Assembly (NCBI RefSeq): GCF_900115555.1
Contig: NZ_FOWX01000010.1
Location: 62,001-126,000 of the forward strand
DNA length: 64,000 nucleotides
From: Pseudomonas borbori
Lineage (GTDB): Bacteria > Pseudomonadota > Gammaproteobacteria > Pseudomonadales > Pseudomonadaceae
Direction of reading: 5' to 3'
In this document: positions 14,138 to 28,361 of the stretch, piece by piece
Position numbering within the stretch: position 1 is the first letter of the stretch
Layout of the letters: every line of letters begins with the position of its first letter
Notes under the pieces: model-generated
What the model was told of the DNA's origin: nothing
The model's database searches: none
Seen by the model: only the letters and a program-made list of their open reading frames with translations
Translations under genes and position numbers: made by a program

Positions 14138-14166
14138 GTCGACCTGAATGCGCCTGTTCCTATAAG
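14138..14166 (+). promoter_or_regulatory. Probable accA promoter
   Basis: GTCGAC (14138-14143), a 17-bp spacer and TATAAG (14161-14166) form a reasonable sigma-70 promoter about 60 bp before the accA ATG. The dnaE-accA gap of 186 bp otherwise holds only a short GAGGC/GCCTC hairpin after dnaE. Confidence 0.5.
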
Positions 14167-14227
14167 GTAGGGCGCGAAACGGATACAGCTCCCCGGCCGC
14201 ATGGCCGTCGACGCAAGACGGATGACT

Positions 14228-15178
14228 ATGAACCCGAATTTTCTCGATTTCGAACAGCCGATCGCCGACCTGCAAGCCAAGATCGAAGAGCTTCGCCTGG
14301 TCGGTAACGACAACTCGTTGAACATCAGCGATGAGATCGCCCGCCTGCAGGACAAGAGCAGTGCGCTGACCGAAAGCATTTTCGGCAACCTGAGCAGTTG
14401 GCAGATCGCCAAGCTCGCTCGCCACCCCCAGCGCCCCTATACCCTCGACTATCTGCAGCACATCTTCACCGAGTTCGATGAATTGCACGGCGATCGGCAT
14501 TTCTCCGATGACCCGGCGATTGTCGGTGGTGTAGCGCGTCTGGACGGCGAGCCGGTGATGGTCATCGGTCATCAGAAGGGCCGTGAGGTGCGCGAGAAGG
14601 TCCGCCGCAATTTCGGCATGCCGCGCCCGGAAGGCTACCGCAAGGCCTGTCGCCTGATGGAAATGGCCGAGCGCTTCAAGATGCCGATCCTGTCCTTTAT
14701 CGACACCCCGGGCGCCTACCCGGGGATCGACGCCGAAGAGCGTGGGCAGAGCGAGGCGATTGCCTGGAACCTGCGGGTAATGGCGCGCCTGAAAACCCCG
14801 ATCATCGCCACCGTCATCGGTGAGGGTGGTTCCGGCGGTGCCCTGGCGATTGGCGTTTGCGACCAGCTGAACATGCTGCAGTACGCCACCTATTCGGTGA
14901 TTTCGCCGGAAGGTTGCGCCTCGATTCTGTGGAAAACCGCAGACAAGGCGCCGGAGGCCGCGGAAGCCATGGGCATCACCGCCGAGCGCCTGAAGGGCCT
15001 GGGGATTGTCGATCAGGTGATTGGCGAGCCATTGGGCGGCGCCCACCGCGACCCGGTCGCCGCCGCCGAATCGGTGCGTCAGGAGCTGGCCGTGCAATTG
15101 GCCATGCTGCGCAAGTTCGATACCGCCGAACTGCTGGCGCGTCGTTATGAGCGCCTGATGAGCTATGGGGTGGCCTGA
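14228..15178 (+). CDS. accA: Acetyl-CoA carboxylase carboxyltransferase subunit alpha
   Basis: With AccD it transfers CO2 from biotin carboxyl carrier protein to acetyl-CoA, making malonyl-CoA for fatty acid synthesis. The start [16 protein letters not shown] gives 316 residues; in-frame starts upstream (14201 and 14222) are not conserved. The crotonase-like core contains [10 protein letters not shown] and the glycine-rich [12 protein letters not shown] oxyanion segment. Confidence 0.97.
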   Translation: MNPNFLDFEQPIADLQAKIEELRLVGNDNSLNISDEIARLQDKSSALTESIFGNLSSWQIAKLARHPQRPYTLDYLQHIFTEFDELHGDRHFSDDPAIVGGVARLDGEPVMVIGHQKGREVREKVRRNFGMPRPEGYRKACRLMEMAERFKMPILSFIDTPGAYPGIDAEERGQSEAIAWNLRVMARLKTPIIATVIGEGGSGGALAIGVCDQLNMLQYATYSVISPEGCASILWKTADKAPEAAEAMGITAERLKGLGIVDQVIGEPLGGAHRDPVAAAESVRQELAVQLAMLRKFDTAELLARRYERLMSYGVA

Positions 15179-15200
15179 CGGCCACAGCTGCAAGCCATGA

Positions 15201-15257
15201 GCTACAAGCTGCAAGCCAGAAGCTGAAGGCGCTCGCCTTTAGCTTGCAGCTTGTAGC
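15201..15257. repeat. Long intergenic hairpin repeat between accA and tilS
   Basis: A 16-bp arm (15201-15216, GCTACAAGCTGCAAGC) has a perfect inverted copy at 15242-15257. Inside, 15221-15231 and 15234-15244 pair 10 of 11. Together they form an extended cruciform or hairpin filling almost the whole accA-tilS gap. The AGCTxCAAGC wording resembles repeats scattered in Pseudomonas genomes. It may stop transcription or protect the accA mRNA end, but no T-run follows. Confidence 0.8.
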
Positions 15258-15278
15258 TTGTCGCCTGAAACTGCCTCT

Positions 15279-16595
15279 ATGACCCTCGAATCCCGCGTGC
15301 TGACGGCCCTGGCTCCCTGGCGCGATGCGCCGGCCTGGCGTGTCGCCCTTTCCGGGGGGGTGGATTCAACCGTGCTGCTGCATCTGCTGGTCCGTCTCGC
15401 GCAACGCGAGGCGTTGCCGCCGCTTTCCGCTATTCATGTTCATCACGGCCTGCAGGCGCTTGCCGATAGCTGGCCGGCGGCTTGCCGCCGCTTGTGCGAT
15501 GCGCTGGCTGTGCCGCTGCAGGTGGACTATGTGCAGGTGCAGGCGGGCGCCAGTATCGAGGGCGCCGCGCGGCAGGCCCGTTATGCGGCTTTTCGTGCGC
15601 GGCTCGGTCCCGGCGAGGTTTTGCTGGCGGCGCAGCATCGCGACGATCAGGCCGAGACCCTGCTGTTTCGTCTGCTGCGCGGCGCCGGTGTGCAGGGGCT
15701 GGCGGCCATGCCGCAGAGCCGGCCGCTGGGTGCCGGCTACCTGCTGCGGCCGCTGCTGCAGTGCTCGCGTGCCGAGTTGCAGGCCTATGCCGACGAACAT
15801 CGGCTGCGCTGGGTAGAAGATCCGTCGAATGCCGATAGCCGTTTCTCGCGCAATTACCTGCGCCATCAGGTCTTGCCGTTGCTCGCCAGGCGCTGGCCGC
15901 AGGCGACCGCCAGCATCGCGCGTGCCGCCGAGCATCTGGGCGAGGCGGCGCAGCTGCTCGATGAGCTGGCGCAGCAGGACCTGCAGGCGGCGCAGACGCC
16001 TGGCGAATTTGCCTGGCTCGATCTGCCGAGCCTGTCCCTGGCGCCGTTGCGGGCGCTGAGCGATGCCCGGCAGCGCAACGCCTTGCGCTACTGGCTGCGC
16101 CGCCTGACCCCGATGCCGGACAGCGAGCACTGGGCCGGCTGGCAGGCGCTGCGCGATGCGGCCGGCGACGCCGCGCCGGTCTGGCGTCTGGCGGCAGGCG
16201 AATTGCGTCGAGCCGACCAGCGGTTGTGGTGGCTCAGTGGCGACTGGCTGCGTATGCCGCCAGCACCCGAGGTTCGGCTTGGTTCGGGGGGCTGGTTGCC
16301 GCTGGTGGGCAATGGTTGCGTGCGCGTCGAGGGGCGTTTGCCTGCCGGCGACTGGCGGCTGGCCTATCGCCAGGGTGGCGAGGTGATGAGCCTGGCCGGG
16401 CGCGGTCATCGCGATTTGAAGCGCTTGCTCAATGAGCGGCAGGTGCCGGCCTTTGTCCGCCCGCGCTTGCCCCTGTTGCTGTGCAATGGCGAGCTGCGGG
16501 CCGTGGCCAATCTGGCCGGCCTGGACGGGGCGGGTGATGGCCAATGGCGACTCAGTTGGCAGCCACCGATGCATGATCAAGGTTTGAGCTGCTAA
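15279..16595 (+). CDS. tilS: tRNA(Ile)-lysidine synthase
   Basis: Modifies C34 of the CAU-anticodon tRNA-Ile to lysidine so that it reads AUA. The ATG at 15279 (MTLESRVL) gives 438 residues. The N-type ATP pyrophosphatase P-loop SGGVDST lies near residue 25. The lysine-binding segments HHGLQ and HRDDQAET follow, and the C-terminal tRNA-acceptor-binding domain is present. It follows the repeat after accA, as in other pseudomonads. Confidence 0.95.
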   Translation: MTLESRVLTALAPWRDAPAWRVALSGGVDSTVLLHLLVRLAQREALPPLSAIHVHHGLQALADSWPAACRRLCDALAVPLQVDYVQVQAGASIEGAARQARYAAFRARLGPGEVLLAAQHRDDQAETLLFRLLRGAGVQGLAAMPQSRPLGAGYLLRPLLQCSRAELQAYADEHRLRWVEDPSNADSRFSRNYLRHQVLPLLARRWPQATASIARAAEHLGEAAQLLDELAQQDLQAAQTPGEFAWLDLPSLSLAPLRALSDARQRNALRYWLRRLTPMPDSEHWAGWQALRDAAGDAAPVWRLAAGELRRADQRLWWLSGDWLRMPPAPEVRLGSGGWLPLVGNGCVRVEGRLPAGDWRLAYRQGGEVMSLAGRGHRDLKRLLNERQVPAFVRPRLPLLLCNGELRAVANLAGLDGAGDGQWRLSWQPPMHDQGLSC

Positions 16596-16742
16596 TGCCT
16601 TTCCGGTAGACTACGCTCCCGTCTTACCAGAGCTTTTGCGGACCCCTTTTCGTCAAGGAAATGGAGTCGGCAACGGCTTGCCAATTGCGCCCTGTGCGTG
16701 GTTGTGGCTTCGGCCTTCCTTCGCTTTCCCCGGCGGCGCTGA

Positions 16743-19254
<2,512 letters not shown>

Positions 19255-19330
19255 AACGGCAAATCTCCGGTAAAGTGCATTTTGTATACAATCTTACTAA
19301 ATAGTCGGTACATGTTGTGCGCCGGGCTAA

Positions 19331-20689
<1,359 letters not shown>

Positions 20690-20709
20690 AAACTGCTGCG
20701 CTCGACTAT

Positions 20710-20727
20710 GCTGCGTTGCAACGCAGC
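20710..20727. repeat. 18-bp perfect palindrome after eno
   Basis: GCTGCGTTGCAACGCAGC is fully self-complementary. It lies in a 265-bp eno-ftsB gap whose first 190 bp are low-complexity (GCGAAGCGAAG, GGGCGAGCGAAGCG) and look like a degenerate intergenic repeat. Confidence 0.6.
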
Positions 20728-20901
20728 GAAGCGAAGTAACAGCCGAAGGCTGGCCCGAAGGGCGAGCGAAGCGAGTCAATCAGGCTCGGCATGCTCATTT
20801 ACTGCAGTAAACTCGCGTGCGAGCCCAGCCCGCTGCCTCGCCTGATTTCGCCTTGCCTAGCCTTCGCTCGCGACGTTTTCAGTGACTGGCCAAGGCGTGG
20901 T

Positions 20902-20933
20902 AAAAGAGGGGCGGCGCGAGTCGCCCCTCTTTT
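20902..20933 (+). terminator. Strong intrinsic terminator between eno and ftsB
   Basis: AAAAGAGGGGCG (20902-20913) pairs perfectly over 12 bp with CGCCCCTCTTTT (20922-20933), with an 8-nt loop. The flanking A and T runs make it potentially bidirectional. It ends only 21 bp before the ftsB start codon. Confidence 0.85.
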
Positions 20934-20954
20934 CGTTGGGATGCTTTTACTGTC

Positions 20955-21233
20955 ATGCGTAGTCCTTATTGGTTGTTAGTCGTCCTGATCCTGCTGCTGG
21001 TTGGCCTGCAGTATCGCCTGTGGGTGGGCGATGGCAGCCTGGCCCAGGTAACCGAGTTGAAGCAGCAGATTGCTGATCAGCAGGGCGAGAATCAGCGTCT
21101 GCTGGAGCGCAATCGGATTCTCGAGGCGGAAGTCATGGAGCTGAAACAAGGCATGGAAACCGTCGAGGAGCGCGCGCGGCATGAGCTGGGCATGGTCAAA
21201 GAGGGCGAGACTCTCTATCAGCTGACCGAATGA
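20955..21233 (+). CDS. ftsB: Cell division protein FtsB
   Basis: Small bitopic divisome protein forming a complex with FtsL and FtsQ, which activates septal peptidoglycan synthesis by FtsWI. 92 residues: short cytoplasmic tail, one membrane helix (about 4-22), then a periplasmic coiled coil (about 28-70) ending in the conserved EERARxELGMVKxGE motif. Its stop overlaps the ispD ATG by 4 nt. The gene starts just after a terminator hairpin, so its promoter is not obvious. Confidence 0.95.
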   Translation: MRSPYWLLVVLILLLVGLQYRLWVGDGSLAQVTELKQQIADQQGENQRLLERNRILEAEVMELKQGMETVEERARHELGMVKEGETLYQLTE

Positions 21234-21940
21234 ACACTTTCGCATCTGCACATTTCTGGGCCCTTATCCCCGCCGCGGGGGTTGGCAGCCGCATGGGTGC
21301 CGACCGGCCCAAGCAATACCTGGAGTTGGCCGGTAAAACCATTCTGGAACACAGCCTGGCCTGCTTTCTCGATCACCCGCGGTTGCGCGGCGTGGTGGTC
21401 AGTCTGGCGCTCGATGATCCCTACTGGCCGAGCCTGGCTTGTGCACGGGATCCGCGCATCGTTCGTGCCGAGGGTGGTCGCGAACGCGCGGATTCGGTAC
21501 TCAATGGCTTGCAGCGCCTGCGCGAGCTGGGGGCGCAGGACAGCGACTGGGTGTTGGTGCACGATGCGGCACGGCCCAATCTGACGCGCTCTGATCTGGA
21601 TCTGCTGCTCACGGAGCTGGCTGACGATGCGGTCGGCGGTCTGCTCGCGGTGCCGGTGCGCGACACCTTGAAACGGGCCGGCGCCGACGGCCGGGTAGTG
21701 GAAACCGTCGATCGTGCGCCGATCTGGCAGGCCTATACGCCGCAGATGTTTCGCCTCGGCTTGCTGCGCCATGCGCTGGCAGAGGCTTTGGCTGCCGGGG
21801 TGACGATTACCGATGAGGCGTCGGCCGTCGAATGGCTCGGGCAGGCACCGCGCCTGATCGAGGGGCGTGCCGATAACCTCAAGGTGACCCGTCCGGAAGA
21901 CCTGGAGTGGCTGCGCCGGCACTGGGCCGGGCGGCGCTGA
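21230..21940 (+). CDS. ispD: 2-C-methyl-D-erythritol 4-phosphate cytidylyltransferase
   Basis: Third MEP-pathway enzyme: couples MEP to CTP. 236 residues with the nucleotidyltransferase motif AAGVGSRMGADRPKQYLEL at the N terminus, the catalytic Arg/Lys positions of that loop, and the VHDAARP motif near residue 105. Coupled to ftsB by ATGA overlap, the standard gammaproteobacterial pair. ispF comes about 3.5 kb later, with the formaldehyde cluster between. Confidence 0.96.
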   Translation: MNTFASAHFWALIPAAGVGSRMGADRPKQYLELAGKTILEHSLACFLDHPRLRGVVVSLALDDPYWPSLACARDPRIVRAEGGRERADSVLNGLQRLRELGAQDSDWVLVHDAARPNLTRSDLDLLLTELADDAVGGLLAVPVRDTLKRAGADGRVVETVDRAPIWQAYTPQMFRLGLLRHALAEALAAGVTITDEASAVEWLGQAPRLIEGRADNLKVTRPEDLEWLRRHWAGRR

Positions 21941-22014
21941 ACTCAAGCGTAGGATGAGTGCAGCGATACCCATGCTGTCGGGTTGACTGCGGCGTTCCCC
22001 CGCGCGGCATGGTT

Positions 22015-22082
22015 GATGGGTTACGCGGCGCACGGGGTTCGGCGTTGTGTTGGCGTTCTGTGTTCCGCGCCGCTAACCCATC
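22015..22082. repeat. Imperfect palindromic intergenic repeat
   Basis: GATGGGTTACGCGGCGC (22015-22031) is repeated inverted at 22067-22082 with one base missing. The surrounding text from 21947 (GTAGGATGAGTGCAGCGATACCC) to about 22087 matches the style of repeated elements common between Pseudomonas genes. It fills the gap between the convergent ispD and gfnR genes. Confidence 0.65.
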
Positions 22083-22112
22083 CTGCCGGTCTGCGGCGAG
22101 CATGTCGGGCCG

Positions 22113-23003
22113 TCAGGAGCGATACTCGCTGCGCTGAGCCAGCCCGGCTTTCAGCGCGTCCACCAGTTGCCGCACTTTCGGCGACAGGTGCCGTTGTTGT
22201 GGGTAGAGCGCCCAGACTGCGGTGTTGGGAGGCTGCTGGTTATCCAGCAGGGAGACCAGGGCGCCGCTGCGCAAATGTTGCAGAACGTAGTAGTCCGGCA
22301 GCTGACACACCCCCAGACCGCGCAAGGCTGCATCGAGCACCGCCTGGCCGCTGTTGCAGCGCCAGTTGCCCTGCACCCGTTGCGCGGTTTCGCGGCCGTC
22401 GAGCTGAAAGCTCCAGGTATCCGAACTGCCGATCAGGCAGTTGTGCCGGCCGAGCTCCGACAGGCTGTGCGGGCGGCCGTAGTGCTGCAGATAGTCTGGC
22501 GCCGCGCACAGGTACATGCGCCGGGGCGCCAGGCGGGTGGCGACCAGCCGCGAATCCTGCAGGCGGCCCAGGCGAATGGCCAGGTCCAGGCCTTCATGAA
22601 CCAGATCCAGGTTGCGGTTGCTCAGTTCAATGTCCACCCGTAGTTGCGGGTGACGGATCATGAAGTCGGTCACCAGGGGCACGATAAAGCGCTCGCCGTA
22701 GGCCACCGCGCAGGTCATGCGCAGCAGGCCCTTGGGTTCGCTGCCGAGGTCGCCGACCGCGCGCAGGGCTTCTTCGCGGGCGTCCTGCAGGCGCTGGCAA
22801 TGCTGCAGAAAGGTCTGCCCGGCCTCGGTCAGCGCCACGCGCCGGGTGCTGCGGTAGAACAGCCGGGCCTGCAGGCGCTCCTCCAGGCGGGCGACCTGGC
22901 GGCTGACCTGCGAGGACGACAGGCCGAGGCGCTCGGCGGCGGCGGTGAACTGGCCGCACTCGGCCACCGCCACGAATTCATCCAGGCCTTCCCAGCGATT
23001 CAT
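22113..23003 (-). CDS. gfnR: LysR-type regulator, GfnR-like (formaldehyde detoxification)
   Basis: 296-residue LysR-type regulator. The winged helix-turn-helix is at about residues 1-60 (FTAAAERLGLSSSQVSRQVARLEERL), followed by an effector-binding domain (about 90-290). It is divergent from adhC, the place held in P. aeruginosa by PA3630, named gfnR for control of glutathione-dependent formaldehyde neutralisation. By analogy it should activate adhC-fghA from the 267-bp shared gap. The LysR family is certain; the specific name rests on synteny. Confidence 0.8.
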   Translation of the reverse strand: MNRWEGLDEFVAVAECGQFTAAAERLGLSSSQVSRQVARLEERLQARLFYRSTRRVALTEAGQTFLQHCQRLQDAREEALRAVGDLGSEPKGLLRMTCAVAYGERFIVPLVTDFMIRHPQLRVDIELSNRNLDLVHEGLDLAIRLGRLQDSRLVATRLAPRRMYLCAAPDYLQHYGRPHSLSELGRHNCLIGSSDTWSFQLDGRETAQRVQGNWRCNSGQAVLDAALRGLGVCQLPDYYVLQHLRSGALVSLLDNQQPPNTAVWALYPQQRHLSPKVRQLVDALKAGLAQRSEYRS

Positions 23004-23207
23004 CGTTCTGTTCCTTAGTCAGGAGCCAGCTTGCGACCCACATGGATGTGGGAAGTGCAGCAAGCCGTAGGCGGCTCCATGGATGGAGGAGGTAGGAAAT
23101 ACGCCGGGAGCGTCTTCGAGAATGGCTGCTGCCTGGCGATCGTGGAATTCTAATCCGGTTGTGGCTGATTATCCCCATATCGCAATAATGTTTTGCCATA
23201 ACGTCGA

Positions 23208-24383
<1,176 letters not shown>

Positions 24384-24447
24384 GTGCACTGACGGGCCCG
24401 GAGAGCATGCTCCCCGGGCATTCGTTTCCTCTTACGTTGGAGGTTTC

Positions 24448-25284
24448 ATGGAAAACATTTCCTGCCAGAAGAGCTTTGGCGGCTGGCACAAGCGCTATCG
24501 CCATCGCTCCACCACGCTCAACTGCGACATGGTGTTCGCCGTCTACCTGCCGCCCCAGGCAGAGCAGGGCGTCAAATTGCCGGTGCTGTACTGGCTGTCC
24601 GGGCTAACGTGCACCGACGAGAACTTTATGCAAAAGGCCGGTGCCCTGCGGCTGGCTGCCGAGCTGGGCCTGGTCATAGTCGCGCCGGACACCAGCCCGC
24701 GTGGCGATGATGTGCCGGGTGACCCCGAGAATGCCTGGGACTTTGGCAAGGGCGCGGGCTTCTACGTCAACGCCACCCAGGAGCCCTGGGCGCGCAATTA
24801 CCGCATGCACGACTATGTGGTGAGCGAGCTGCCGGCGCTGATCGAGGCCAACTTCCCGGTCTCGGCCAAGCGCGGCATCAGCGGTCACTCAATGGGCGGC
24901 CATGGTGCGCTGGTCTGCGCGCTGCGCAACCCCGGGCGTTACCAGTCGCTGTCGGCGTTTTCACCGATCAGCAACCCGATGAACTGCCCCTGGGGCGAGA
25001 AGGCGTTTTCCCGCTACCTCGGCGAAGAGCGTTCGCGCTGGCGCGAATGGGATGCCTGTGCGCTCATCGCGGAAGCGGCCGAGCGTTTGCCGATCCTGGT
25101 CGACCAAGGCGATCGCGATGATTTTCTCGAGGGCCAGCTCAAGCCGGACGCACTGAAAAACGCCGCGCAAGCAGCCGGGCATCCGTTGACCCTGCGCCTG
25201 CAGCCCGGCTATGACCACAGCTATTACTTCATCGCCAGCTTTATCGAAGACCATCTGCGTCATCATGCCCAGGCGTTGGCGTAA
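24448..25284 (+). CDS. fghA: S-formylglutathione hydrolase
   Basis: Alpha/beta-hydrolase (esterase D family) that splits S-formylglutathione into formate and glutathione. 278 residues. The nucleophile serine is in [10 protein letters not shown] and the catalytic histidine in GYDHSYYFI near the C terminus. The conserved N-terminal region [10 protein letters not shown] is present. GTTGGAGG upstream is a strong ribosome-binding site. Operon partner of adhC. Confidence 0.95.
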   Translation: MENISCQKSFGGWHKRYRHRSTTLNCDMVFAVYLPPQAEQGVKLPVLYWLSGLTCTDENFMQKAGALRLAAELGLVIVAPDTSPRGDDVPGDPENAWDFGKGAGFYVNATQEPWARNYRMHDYVVSELPALIEANFPVSAKRGISGHSMGGHGALVCALRNPGRYQSLSAFSPISNPMNCPWGEKAFSRYLGEERSRWREWDACALIAEAAERLPILVDQGDRDDFLEGQLKPDALKNAAQAAGHPLTLRLQPGYDHSYYFIASFIEDHLRHHAQALA

Positions 25285-25392
25285 GCAGCGGCGCATGTTC
25301 GCAGCAGATGCACGGCACACCCTACAGCCAGGCTCCTGCATGTAGAATCACGCCCTGACTTCTGCAGGGCCTGATTTTCCATGAAGAGCACT

Positions 25393-25866
25393 ATGCGTAT
25401 TGGCCACGGTTACGACGTGCACCGTTTCGCTGAGGGTGAGTTCATCACCCTCGGCGGCGTAAGGATTCCCCACAACTTCGGGCTGGTCGCTCATTCCGAC
25501 GGCGATGTGCTGCTGCATGCGCTCGCCGATGCCTTGCTCGGCGCCGCGGCACTGGGCGATATCGGCAAGCACTTTCCCGATACCGACCCGACCTTCAAGG
25601 GCGCCGACAGCCGTGTGCTGCTGCGCCATGTCCTGGGTCTGATCCAGGCCAAAGGCTGGCAGGTGGGTAATGTCGACGCCACCATAGTCGCCCAGGCGCC
25701 GAAGATGGCGCCGCACATCGAGGCCATGCGCGCCCTGATCGCCGAGGACCTGCAAGTCGCGCCGGACGCGGTCAACGTCAAGGCCACCACCACCGAGAAA
25801 CTCGGCTTCACCGGCCGCGAAGAAGGCATCGCGGTGCACGCCGTCGCGCTGTTGGTGGCCCGATGA
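25393..25866 (+). CDS. ispF: 2-C-methyl-D-erythritol 2,4-cyclodiphosphate synthase
   Basis: Fifth MEP-pathway enzyme. The ATG at 25393 gives 157 residues starting [12 protein letters not shown], the Pseudomonas form, preceded by AAGAG; an ATG four codons earlier (25381) is also possible. Zinc ligands D8 and H10 (DVH) are visible, and the conserved [16 protein letters not shown] segment lies near the C terminus. TAGAAT at 25342-25347 could be a -10. The stop overlaps truD by 4 nt, starting the ispF-truD-surE-pcm run. Confidence 0.96.
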   Translation: MRIGHGYDVHRFAEGEFITLGGVRIPHNFGLVAHSDGDVLLHALADALLGAAALGDIGKHFPDTDPTFKGADSRVLLRHVLGLIQAKGWQVGNVDATIVAQAPKMAPHIEAMRALIAEDLQVAPDAVNVKATTTEKLGFTGREEGIAVHAVALLVAR

Positions 25867-26921
25867 ACGAGCTCGAACTGCTCGGCCCGCGCGGCCATGG
25901 CGCGCCTTGCGGCACGGCGCTGCTCAAGGCCGTGGCGGAAGATTTCCAGGTCGATGAGGTGCTGGATATTGCCCTGGCTGGCGAGGGCGAACACCTCTGG
26001 CTGTGGGTGGAGAAGCGCGGCCTGAATACCGAGGATGCCGCGCGGCGTATTGCCCGCGCCGCCGGCGTGCCGCTGCGCATGATCAGCTATGCCGGGCTCA
26101 AGGATCGCCAGGCGTTGACCCGTCAATGGTTCAGCCTGCACCTGCCGGGCAAGGCCGACCCGCAGCTGAGTGCAGCCGAGGATGCCAGCCTGTGCATCCT
26201 CAGGCAGGTGCGCCACTCGCGTAAATTGCAGCGTGGCGCCCATGCGGCCAACGGTTTCACCCTGCGCCTGACCCAGCTGAATGCGGATCGCGATGCACTG
26301 CAACGGCGTCTGACGCAGATTGCCGCCCAGGGCATTCCCAACTACTTCGGTCTGCAACGCTTTGGCTTCGAGGGCGGCAATATCGCCCATGCGCGGCATT
26401 TCGCCGAGCGCCAGACCCTGCCCGAACAGCGCAACGTGCGTTCGCGCGTGCTCTCGGCGGCGCGCAGCTTGCTGTTCAACAGGGTGCTGGCCGAGCGAGT
26501 GGCGGCCGGCACCTGGAATCAGGCTCTGCCTGGCGACCTGCTGGCCTTTACCGATAGCCGCAGCTTTTTCCCGGCTGGAGAGGCCGAGTGCAGCGACCCG
26601 CGCCTGGCGATTCTCGATCTGCACCCGACCGGACCCTTGTGGGGTGCGGGCGTCTCGACCGCCGGTGGCGTCGCCCAGGCTCTGGAGCAGAAGGTCGCCG
26701 AGGACGAGCGCGCCCTGGTCGAATGGTTGGCAGAAGCGGGCATGACGCACGAACGGCGTATCCTGCGCCTCCCCATCGGCGGTTTGACGTGGCATTATCC
26801 CGAGCCTGACATTCTGCAACTGGAATTCGTCCTGCCGGCTGGATGCTTTGCCACCGTCTTGGTGCGTGAACTCGTCGATCTGTTGCCTGCAGGGCAGACG
26901 GACAACCCATGCGTATTCTGA
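25863..26921 (+). CDS. truD: tRNA pseudouridine(13) synthase TruD
   Basis: Isomerises U13 of tRNA-Glu to pseudouridine. 352 residues. The catalytic aspartate is D81 in [14 protein letters not shown]. The NYFGLQRFG motif and the inserted TRUD domain follow. It overlaps ispF by 4 nt and surE by 13 nt, so translation of the three genes is coupled. Confidence 0.95.
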   Translation: MNELELLGPRGHGAPCGTALLKAVAEDFQVDEVLDIALAGEGEHLWLWVEKRGLNTEDAARRIARAAGVPLRMISYAGLKDRQALTRQWFSLHLPGKADPQLSAAEDASLCILRQVRHSRKLQRGAHAANGFTLRLTQLNADRDALQRRLTQIAAQGIPNYFGLQRFGFEGGNIAHARHFAERQTLPEQRNVRSRVLSAARSLLFNRVLAERVAAGTWNQALPGDLLAFTDSRSFFPAGEAECSDPRLAILDLHPTGPLWGAGVSTAGGVAQALEQKVAEDERALVEWLAEAGMTHERRILRLPIGGLTWHYPEPDILQLEFVLPAGCFATVLVRELVDLLPAGQTDNPCVF

Positions 26922-27658
26922 TTTCCAACGATGACGGCGTGGCCGCGCCGGGCCTTGCCGCGCTGCATGCTGCCCTGGCTGACTATGCCGAGTGCGCGGT
27001 GATCGCACCCGATCAAGACAAAAGTGGCGCCAGCAGCTCGCTGACCCTCGACCGTCCGTTGCACCCCTGCACCTTGCCCAACGGCTTTATCAGCCTCAAC
27101 GGCACACCCACCGACTGTGTGCACCTGGGCTTGAACGGGTTGCTGCCGCAGGTAGCGGATCTGGTCGTGGCCGGTATCAACCTGGGGGCCAACCTGGGCG
27201 ATGACGTGCTCTATTCCGGCACGGTGGCCGCCGCCCTGGAAGGACGTTTTCTGTCCCGTCCGGCGTTTGCCTTCTCCCTGCTTTCGCGCCAGCCGGACAA
27301 TCTGGCGACCGCCGCCTACTTCGCGCGCAAGCTGGTGGAGGCGCATGAGCTGCTGGATCTGCCAGCGCGCACCGTGCTCAACGTGAATATCCCCAACCTG
27401 CCGCTGGAACACATCCGTGGCATCCAACTGACCCGCCTGGGCCATCGCGCCCGTGCGGCAGCTCCGGTCAAGGTGATCAATCCGCGCGGCAAGGAAGGCT
27501 ACTGGATTTCGGTCGCCGGCGATGCCGAGGACGGCGGACCGGGCACGGATTTCCATGCGGTGATGCAGGGCTTCGTCTCCGTTACTCCTTTGCAGCTCGA
27601 TCGCACCTTCCAGGACGGTCTCAGCAGCCTGCAACCCTGGCTGGAGGGCTTGCTCTGA
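26909..27658 (+). CDS. surE: 5'/3'-nucleotidase SurE
   Basis: Stationary-phase survival phosphatase acting on nucleoside monophosphates. 249 residues. The metal-binding aspartates are at [10 protein letters not shown] (D8, D9); S and N ligands follow in KSGASSSLT and the [27 protein letters not shown] block. The operon surE-pcm-nlpD-rpoS is the classical stationary-phase cluster. Confidence 0.96.
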   Translation: MRILISNDDGVAAPGLAALHAALADYAECAVIAPDQDKSGASSSLTLDRPLHPCTLPNGFISLNGTPTDCVHLGLNGLLPQVADLVVAGINLGANLGDDVLYSGTVAAALEGRFLSRPAFAFSLLSRQPDNLATAAYFARKLVEAHELLDLPARTVLNVNIPNLPLEHIRGIQLTRLGHRARAAAPVKVINPRGKEGYWISVAGDAEDGGPGTDFHAVMQGFVSVTPLQLDRTFQDGLSSLQPWLEGLL

Positions 27659-28335
27659 TGAGGCGTGAACAAGACGAACTGCATCATCGCGGCATCGGCA
27701 TGACCTCGCAGCGTACCCGTGAGCGCTTGATTCAGCGGCTGTACGAAGAAGGGCTGTCCAATGCCCAGGTGCTGGAGGTGATCCGGCGCACGCCGCGCCA
27801 CCTGTTCGTCGATGAAGCCCTGGCCCATCGCGCTTACGAAGACACCGCGTTACCGATTGGCCATAATCAGACCATCTCGCAGCCCTACATGGTGGCGCGC
27901 ATGAGTGAGCTGCTGCTGGCAGCGGGGCCGTTGGACAAGGTGCTGGAAATCGGTACCGGTTCCGGTTATCAAACCGCCATTCTGGCGCAGCTGGTCGAGC
28001 GGGTCTTCAGCGTCGAGCGTATCCAGGGCCTGCAGGATCGCGCCAAGGAACGCATGAGCGCGCTGAATCTGCGCAATGTGGTGTTCCGCTGGGGCGATGG
28101 GTGGGAGGGCTGGCCGGCCCTGGCGCCCTACAATGGCATTATCGTCACCGCTGCCGCCAGCGAGGTGCCCCAGGCCTTGCTCGATCAGTTGGCGCCGGAA
28201 GGGCGCCTGGTGATTCCGGTCGGTGCCGGCGATGTCCAGCAGCTGCTGCTGATCGTCCGTGAGGAGCAGGGCTTTGCCCGGCATGTGCTGGATGCCGTGC
28301 GTTTCGTTCCCTTGCTCAATGGGCCCCTGGCCTGA
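27658..28335 (+). CDS. pcm: Protein-L-isoaspartate O-methyltransferase
   Basis: Repairs isoaspartyl damage in ageing proteins using S-adenosylmethionine. The SAM-binding motif [11 protein letters not shown] is clear. I chose the ATG at 27658 (225 residues): it shares one base with the surE stop and has GGAGGG about 9 nt upstream. The P. aeruginosa protein is usually given as 211 residues, corresponding to the ATG at 27700 ([10 protein letters not shown]), which lacks a good ribosome-binding site here. Confidence 0.95.
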   Translation: MRREQDELHHRGIGMTSQRTRERLIQRLYEEGLSNAQVLEVIRRTPRHLFVDEALAHRAYEDTALPIGHNQTISQPYMVARMSELLLAAGPLDKVLEIGTGSGYQTAILAQLVERVFSVERIQGLQDRAKERMSALNLRNVVFRWGDGWEGWPALAPYNGIIVTAAASEVPQALLDQLAPEGRLVIPVGAGDVQQLLLIVREEQGFARHVLDAVRFVPLLNGPLA

Positions 28336-28361
28336 TCTTTAGCGTTCGACTGGATGGATCC

